Source of the DNA: Coriobacteriales bacterium
Lineage (GTDB): Bacteria; Actinomycetota; Coriobacteriia; Coriobacteriales; UBA8131
Assembly: GCA_031286245.1 (NCBI GenBank)
Contig: JAITUO010000222.1
Span: forward strand, 1-13,207
Direction of reading: 5' to 3'
Length of the DNA stretch: 13,207 nt
The translations under genes were made by a program, and so were the position numbers. This document shows positions 13,084 to 13,207 of this stretch, piece after piece. Positions within the stretch are counted from its first letter, which is position 1. Every line of letters begins with the position of its first letter. The notes under the pieces are model-generated. The model had not been told where the DNA came from, searched no databases, and saw only the letters and a program-made list of their open reading frames with translations.

Positions 13084-13207
13084 GTGAACACCGTTGAAGT
13101 GAAAAACCTGGTCAAACGTTATCGTGAGCTGGTGGCTTTGGACAACCTCAACCTGGAAATCAAGGCTGGGGAAGTCTTCGGCTTGTTGGGGCCAAATGGC
13201 TCCGGTA
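13084..13207 (+). CDS. ABC transporter ATP-binding protein (3' partial)
   Basis: The first 41 codons of an ABC ATPase, cut by the window end. It begins GTG at 13084 with AAGGAG 6 bp upstream (the nearby ATG at 13079 runs into TGA at once). The N terminus VNTVEVKNLVKRYRELVALDNLNLEIKAGEVFGLLGPNGSG shows the A-loop aromatic (Y13 in KRY) and most of the Walker A motif (GPNGSG, the Lys falling outside). KRYRELVALDNLNLEI and VFGLLGPNG resemble ABC-2 type export/resistance ATPases. It is divergent from the kinase-regulator operon, the usual arrangement for a transporter controlled by that system. The partner permease must lie beyond the window. Confidence 0.88.
   Translation, partial: MNTVEVKNLVKRYRELVALDNLNLEIKAGEVFGLLGPNGSG

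Overview
The window comes from a bacterial chromosome of intermediate base composition, with AUG/GUG starts behind strong AGGAGG-like ribosome binding sites. The gene set suggests a Gram-positive, probably anaerobic organism: a glucose-6-phosphate isomerase of the type otherwise fused to transaldolase in actinobacteria and other phyla, a D-Ala-D-Ala ligase, a flavin thioredoxin reductase without the usual NADPH motifs, and a LiaR/DesR-like two-component system next to an ABC transporter. An actinobacterial (possibly coriobacterial) or clostridial source is plausible. No rRNA or lineage marker is present, so this is inference.

Layout. 1-504 (+): 3' end of an unidentified gene ending in a repetitive acidic tail. 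547-2268 (+): pgi. 2269-2736: gene-free stretch holding an about 201-bp element with 49-bp imperfect terminal inverted repeats. 2737-3918 (-): rlmN, divergent from 4011-5285 (+) ddl, which is followed by 5317-6204 (+) trxB-like. 6349-7116 (-): an AT-rich island with a Tat-exported protein of unknown function and, in the same frame past its stop codon, a small membrane ORF, closed by a strong bidirectional hairpin. 7635-9437 (+): purH, then 9483-10115 (+), an unrecognised gene. 10116-10470: convergent gene-free stretch with short direct repeats and a second long inverted-repeat element. 10471-12964 (-): a histidine kinase - response regulator - GNAT acetyltransferase cluster, divergent from 13084 (+), the start of an ABC transporter ATPase gene.

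How the genes relate. Most of the left two thirds is housekeeping (sugar phosphate metabolism, 23S rRNA/tRNA methylation, cell wall, thiol redox, purine synthesis). The right end is an envelope-stress or antimicrobial-response type module: a multi-TM sensor kinase and a NarL/LiaR-class regulator that probably control the divergent ABC transporter.

The most striking pattern is that four separate proteins (the first gene, RlmN, Ddl, PurH) carry lineage-specific, low-complexity terminal extensions made of short tandem repeats, attached to otherwise ordinary cores. Other points worth a second look are the thioredoxin reductase without NADPH motifs, the in-frame membrane ORF beyond the stop of the Tat protein, a 31-bp near-perfect palindrome inside the response regulator gene, and the two long inverted-repeat elements.
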